Assembly: GCA_963825305.1 (NCBI GenBank)
Contig: CAWGTA010000009.1
Span: 186,001 to 250,000 of the forward strand
Origin: PSRJ01 sp963825305
GTDB taxonomy: Bacteria > Acidobacteriota > Terriglobia > Bryobacterales > Bryobacteraceae
Direction of reading: 5' to 3'
DNA: 64,000 nt
The position numbers and the translations under genes were made by a program. Positions 61,712-64,000 of the stretch are shown here, piece by piece. The stretch's first letter is position 1. Each line of letters starts with the position of its first letter. Below the pieces are notes generated by a model. It was not told where the DNA came from and ran no database searches. It saw only the letters and a list, made by a program, of their open reading frames with translations.

Positions 61712-61753
61712 CTATAGCTAGCATCGCGCCACGAACCCAAACCCGATTTTTAT

Positions 61754-61783
61754 TTGACATCCGCCTCCTATCCGCGTTATACC
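61754..61783 (+). promoter_or_regulatory. predicted sigma70-type promoter for ppk1
   Basis: TTGACA (61754-61759), 18-base spacer, TATACC (61778-61783), 26 bp before the predicted ppk1 start. It is a perfect -35 box and a 4/6 -10 box. The local AT content is above that of the surroundings. Confidence 0.5.
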
Positions 61784-61808
61784 AAAAACATAACAGAAGA
61801 GATTTGTT

Positions 61809-64000
61809 TTGAGCTCCTGGAGCAGGCAGCCGAAGAACTCCGTCCTCCGCGCTGTTCGGAAGACGACGGTCGAATCTACGAGCACACACGTAGCACCACC
61901 GCCATCCCTTGATGCGCGTGCGGATCAGCCATCCCTGTTTCTCAATCCCGAATTAAGCCTTTTGCAGTTCCAGCGGCGCATTCTGGAGGAAGCTCGCGAT
62001 GCGCGGAATCCGCTGCTGGAGCGGGTCAAGTTTCTCGCGATCCTCAGCTCCAATCTGGACGAATTCTTCATGGTGCGGGTCGCCGGGCTTTTGCAACAGA
62101 TCGAGAGCGGCGTGCGCGAGTTGAGTATCGACGGCCGCCCGCCCGGCGCGCAGTTAGAGGCCATCCGCGCGGAAGTGACCGGGCTGCTCGCCGACGCGTA
62201 TGCCACCTACCAGGAGGGCTTGCTTCCGGCGTTGGCTGCTGCCGGCATCACCATCGCGGATTACCGCTGGTTGAGCGCCGGCCAGCGCCAGCAACTGGAG
62301 TCGTATTTCCGGGAAAGCATTTACCCGGTGCTGACGCCGCTGGCATTCGATCGCGGCCGCCCATTCCCGCACATCTCAAACCTGAGCCTCAACCTCGCGG
62401 TGGTCGTACGTGACCGCGCGGGGGCCGAGCACTTCGCGCGGGTGAAGGTTCCGGACAGCATCAATCAGCTTGTGCCGGTGCCGAAAGAGGCCGGCCGCGG
62501 TTCGCGAGGCGACCACTTTGTCTGGCTGGAGCAGTTAATCCTCGCCAATCTCCACTATCTTTTCCCCGGCCTGAAGATTGTGGAGGCCCATCCGTTCCAT
62601 GTGACCCGCGACGCCGAAGTGGCCATCAAGGAAATTGAAACTGACGACCTGCTGGAGACCATCGAAGACGCGGTCTGGCGGCGGCGCTTCCGGGACGTAG
62701 TGCGGCTTGAGGTCAACTCGAGTATGCCGGAGCCGCTGCGTCGAATTGCTGACGAGCAATCTGGAAATCGAGCCCACGGAGGTGTATCGCGCCGGCGCGG
62801 CGCTGGATCTCGGCCGCTTGCGCCAGCTAACCGGTCTGGCGCGTCCGGATCTCAAAGACCGCCCATTCGTCCCCCAGGCGCCACAACTCGCGCTGAGTCA
62901 GGATGAGGATTTCTTCGCGGCCATCCGCAGCGAGGATATTCTGCTGCACCATCCCTTCGACTCCTTCCAGCCCGTGGTCGAATTCCTGCAACGTGCAGCG
63001 CGCGATCCGGGCGTGCTGGCTATTAAGATGACACTCTACCGGCTGGGGCGCGATTCTCCGGTAGTGGACGCGCTGCTCGAAGCCATCCGCAACGGCAAGC
63101 AGGTTGCGGTGGTGGTGGAGTTGCAAGCCCGCTTCGACGAGAAGAGCAATATCGAATGGGCGCGCACGCTGGAACGCGAAGGCGTACATGTGGTGCACGG
63201 ATTGCCCGGGCTGAAGGTCCACTCCAAGGTTGCGCTGGTGGTGCGCCGCGAGGGCGACACGATCCGCCGCTACTTGCACCTTGCCACCGGCAACTACAAT
63301 CCCACCACCGCGCGCCTCTACACCGATATGGGGATGTTCACCTGCGACCCCGACATCGGTGCGGACGCGACAGCCCTGTTCAATTACCTGACCGGGTACT
63401 CAGGCGAGAACCGCTTCCGCAAGCTGCTGGTCGCACCCGTCAACCTGCGCGAGCGCCTGGCGGAACTGATTCAGCGCGAAATCGACTACCAGCGATCGGG
63501 CCAACGGGGCCGCCTGATTTTCAAGATGAACGGCCTGGACGATCCGGGCATGATCCGGCTGCTCTACGAGGCGTCCTGTGCCGGCGTCCAGGTGGACCTG
63601 CTGGTCCGCGGCATCTGTTGTTTGCGGCCAGGCATCCCGGGTGTTAGCGAAAACATTCGCGTGACCAGCATCGTGGGCCGCTTTCTGGAACACAGCCGCA
63701 TCTTCTGCTTCCGCAACGGCGGAAACGAGGAGATCTACCTGGGTAGCGCGGATCTGATGCCGCGCAATCTCAATCGCCGCGTAGAGGTGCTATTTCCGGT
63801 GAGCGCGCCGCGCCTGGTGGCTCGCCTGCGCGACGAGATTCTCGGTGCGTACGTGGCGGATGATGCGGGTGCGCGCCACATGCGCAGTGAAGGCAGCGCC
63901 CTTCGCGGGGCGCTGCCGTGGATCGCAACCCCGTGGAGCCGCCGAGTGCTCCTCAGCCGGCTTGCGTGGTTGTCACGCGCACCGAGGACACCCTGCGCGA
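61809..64000 (+). pseudogene. ppk1: polyphosphate kinase PPK1, frameshifted and cut by window edge
   Basis: PPK1 makes polyphosphate from ATP. The first frame (TTG at 61809; no in-frame ATG seen) gives the N and head domains: 'LFLNPELSLLQFQRRILEEA', 'LAILSSNLDEFFMVRVAGLL', 'FPHISNLSLNLAVVV'. Near 62743 the frame changes to 'ELLTSNLEIEPTEVYRAGA', and the C domains follow with 'HHPFDSFQPVVEFLQRAA', 'GLKVHSKVALVVRREG', 'HLATGNYNPTTARLYTDMG' and the phospho-His in 'LEHSRIFCFRNGG'. A one-base change restores it, so an error is possible. The frame is open to 64000. A GTG at 63918 in another frame (VDRNPVEPPSAPQPACVVV) may start the next gene. Confidence 0.85.

Noticed and set aside
61276..61740. 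Leftward frames across the fdsD-ppk1 gap
   Set aside because: They are antisense to the decayed ORF and to the duplicated fdsD tail; their similarity to each other comes only from that duplication.

Overview
The window is high-GC, densely coded bacterial DNA with short operons. It is most like an Acidobacteriota genome of the Solibacter/Bryobacteraceae type. This is an inference from secreted proteins with BACON-like or Ig-like repeats, an S53 protease fused to long repeat arrays, small Cys-bearing secreted orphans, and many GC-rich intergenic palindromes. No rRNA, tRNA or CRISPR array was seen.

Layout. 1-8.9 kb: truncated repeat-rich secreted protein, polyamine-type ABC permeases and binding protein (potBCD), DedA protein, PpiD/SurA-like foldase, aspartokinase, cytidylate kinase, small zincin. 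8.9-17.3 kb: pilus/type II secretion operon (lolA, pilC with a frameshift, pilB, pilM, pilN, pilO, PilP-like, a large pseudopilin with a low-complexity tail). 17.4-19.8 kb: hybrid histidine kinase. 20.1-23.8 kb: three-subunit Tat-exported molybdenum hydroxylase. 24.1-31.0 kb: secreted orphan, HDOD protein, rsmD-recG, fabI with an EgtD-like methyltransferase, ORF6N protein. 31.1-46.7 kb: accessory region with a metallo-beta-lactamase-fold gene, a large orphan, a five-gene operon (TIR; SLOG-like; TPR/TRAFs-binding-patatin; phospholipase C-type phosphoesterase; TIR-TM-FGE) and a giant S53 protease with repeats. Two decayed pieces of the MBL gene lie inside and at the end of this region. 46.7-55.9 kb: broken antitoxin, NTF2-like plus aldo/keto reductase, aminoglycoside-phosphotransferase-like protein, two tandem paralogous orphans, and an operon of cupredoxin, histidine kinase and outer-membrane barrel. 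56.1-61.2 kb: NAD-linked formate dehydrogenase fdsGBAD. 61.3-64 kb: decayed small ORF, duplicated fdsD tail, and ppk1 with a frameshift running off the end.

The best candidate for an undescribed system is the operon at 34203-40957. Two TIR proteins carry the candidate TIR-helix glutamate. With them are a SLOG-like Rossmann protein (possible nucleotide-signal sensor), a patatin phospholipase behind a TPR/TRAFs-binding region of the kind known from ASK-type MAP3 kinases, and a PLC-family phosphoesterase with no export signal. Spacing is 10-17 bp throughout. I infer a signal-activated, membrane-attacking conflict or anti-phage module, with no CD-NTase and no SIR2, so it is neither standard CBASS nor standard Thoeris. 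The function is inferred, not shown.

Several otherwise intact genes (pilC, ppk1) have single-base frameshifts. These may be sequence errors rather than true pseudogenes.
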